This document shows, one piece after another, positions 63,313 to 64,000 of a stretch of DNA of 64,000 nt. Numbering within the stretch: the first letter of the stretch is position 1; every line of letters begins with the position of its first letter. The DNA is taken from contig CM059971.1 of NCBI GenBank assembly GCA_030490835.1, positions 99,948,095-100,012,094 of the forward strand, given 5' to 3'. A model generated the notes under the pieces. The model was not told the origin of the DNA. It saw only the letters and a program-made list of their open reading frames with translations, and did not search any database. The translations under genes were made by a program, and so were the position numbers. Source of the DNA: Annona cherimola (taxonomy: Eukaryota; Streptophyta; Magnoliopsida; Magnoliales; Annonaceae).

Positions 63313-63412
63313 GTTAGGAGCACGTTGAGTGTGGAAGGACTGGTAGCATATGTATAACATTGTAAATAGTAAACAACAAAATGACTAGAAACAAGGTAAG
63401 CATACTTAAACA

Positions 63413-63433
63413 CCCCCCCCCCCCCCCCCCCCC
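63413..63433. repeat. Poly-C tract
   Basis: About 21 consecutive C residues, close to the right hAT MITE. Confidence 0.9.
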
Positions 63434-63682
63434 GGTCCGTTTGTACAAGCATTGATATTGATGTATCAACAGTACAGCACGATACATGTGGCAATACGAA
63501 CCTATACAAAAAAGCAAAATACATCGACAAGAACAATTTCGTAACAAACATCTTGCTGCCAAAAAAAATTCACAGTTACTAACATGATAACCTTGTAAAC
63601 AGCCATCTGCAACACTGACGAGAACATTTCACTACTAATGCATCCAAGATATCATAAATCCAAAATTATAAGCTACAATAAA

Positions 63683-63832
63683 CTATACCCCAACACGAAA
63701 TGCTGTGCCATTGAGACGACAATCTGCAGCCACTTTTTTGGTAGCTTCTAGGGCAAATTCCATGCTGCATCCAGAAGCAATCACCAAAGACACTATGGCA
63801 CTAGCCGATGAACCTGCCAGGGGTGTATTTTC
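63683..63832 (-). CDS. Probable terminal exon of an unidentified gene (partial)
   Basis: On the - strand an acceptor (TTCTATATAG) is followed by 49 sense codons and TAG. The peptide begins ENTPLAGSSASAIVS, continues with SGCSMEFALEATKKV and ends NGTAFRVGV, with normal amino-acid and codon composition. That is unlike the surrounding AT-rich DNA. Upstream exons would lie beyond the right edge. I do not recognise the family. A small-residue helix followed by an amphipathic helix suggests the C-terminal end of a globular enzyme, but this is only an impression. The phase at the acceptor is assumed to be zero. Confidence 0.5.
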   Translation of the reverse strand, partial: ENTPLAGSSASAIVSLVIASGCSMEFALEATKKVAADCRLNGTAFRVGV

Positions 63833-64000
63833 CTATATAGAATAACAAAAATTTTAGAAGTGCGTAGAGAAAAGGAGTGGTGAGGAAGAGTAGAATATAC
63901 AAGATCTGTAGTGCACTTTCCCACAACCTTGACAGTTCAAAACAAGCGAATAACTTTGATGCGATAATAATAATAATAATAATAATGCCTACGACGGCAA

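Overview
This window is plant nuclear DNA. It is AT-rich and gene-poor, packed with short non-autonomous transposons, and carries intron-containing plant gene families. No bacterial operons, CRISPR arrays or organellar genes were recognised. The GC-rich nitrate reductase exons beside very AT-rich intergenic DNA would suit a woody or early-diverging angiosperm such as a magnoliid, but the species cannot be told from the sequence.

Four loci are well supported. (1) A complete NADH nitrate reductase gene on the + strand (12863-19574) has four exons and 897 codons, with Mo-pterin, cytochrome b5, FAD and NADH domains. (2) A COBRA-like GPI-anchored wall protein gene on the - strand (36362-32705) has six exons. 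All splice sites fit, but three exonic single-base indels break the frame as written. (3) A GATA zinc-finger factor on the - strand (46405-41526) has four exons and 403 codons and resembles the GATA26/27 type. (4) A MIR394 hairpin on the - strand (58096-57980) has the exact 20-nt miR394 sequence, a good star arm and a TATA box about 65 bp upstream. A probable terminal exon of an unidentified gene lies at the right edge (- strand, 63832-63683).

The rest is dominated by mobile DNA. Its target-site duplications (TSDs) can often be read directly. They include Tourist-like (PIF/Harbinger) MITEs of about 280 bp with GGGTGTGTTTGG ends and 3-bp TSDs; long-arm foldback elements of about 350 bp; two hAT-type MITEs with perfect 8-bp TSDs (24088-24794 and 62691-63312); two tRNA-derived SINE families (one copy at 4936-5251 with a perfect 11-bp TSD, the other with copies near 26.5, 28.5, 29.0 and 51.1 kb); a 972-bp palindromic element at 20640-21611; decayed LINE RNase H fragments; and an LTR-like remnant near 30.4-31.0 kb.

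Layout: 0-8.4 kb, repeats with a SINE and a LINE remnant; 8.4-12.7 kb, low-information DNA leading to the nitrate reductase promoter; 12.7-19.6 kb, nitrate reductase; 20.6-31 kb, transposon-rich; 32.7-36.4 kb, COBRA-like gene with a repeat cluster in its last intron; 36.8-41.5 kb, foldbacks and a MITE; 41.5-46.4 kb, GATA gene; 47.2-53 kb, nested MITE, foldback and SINE insertions; 53-57.9 kb, mostly featureless; 58.0-58.2 kb, MIR394; 58.2-64 kb, sparse, with an hAT MITE and the edge exon. The four loci are unrelated in function: nitrogen assimilation, wall assembly, transcription and small-RNA control. There is no sign that they form a cluster.
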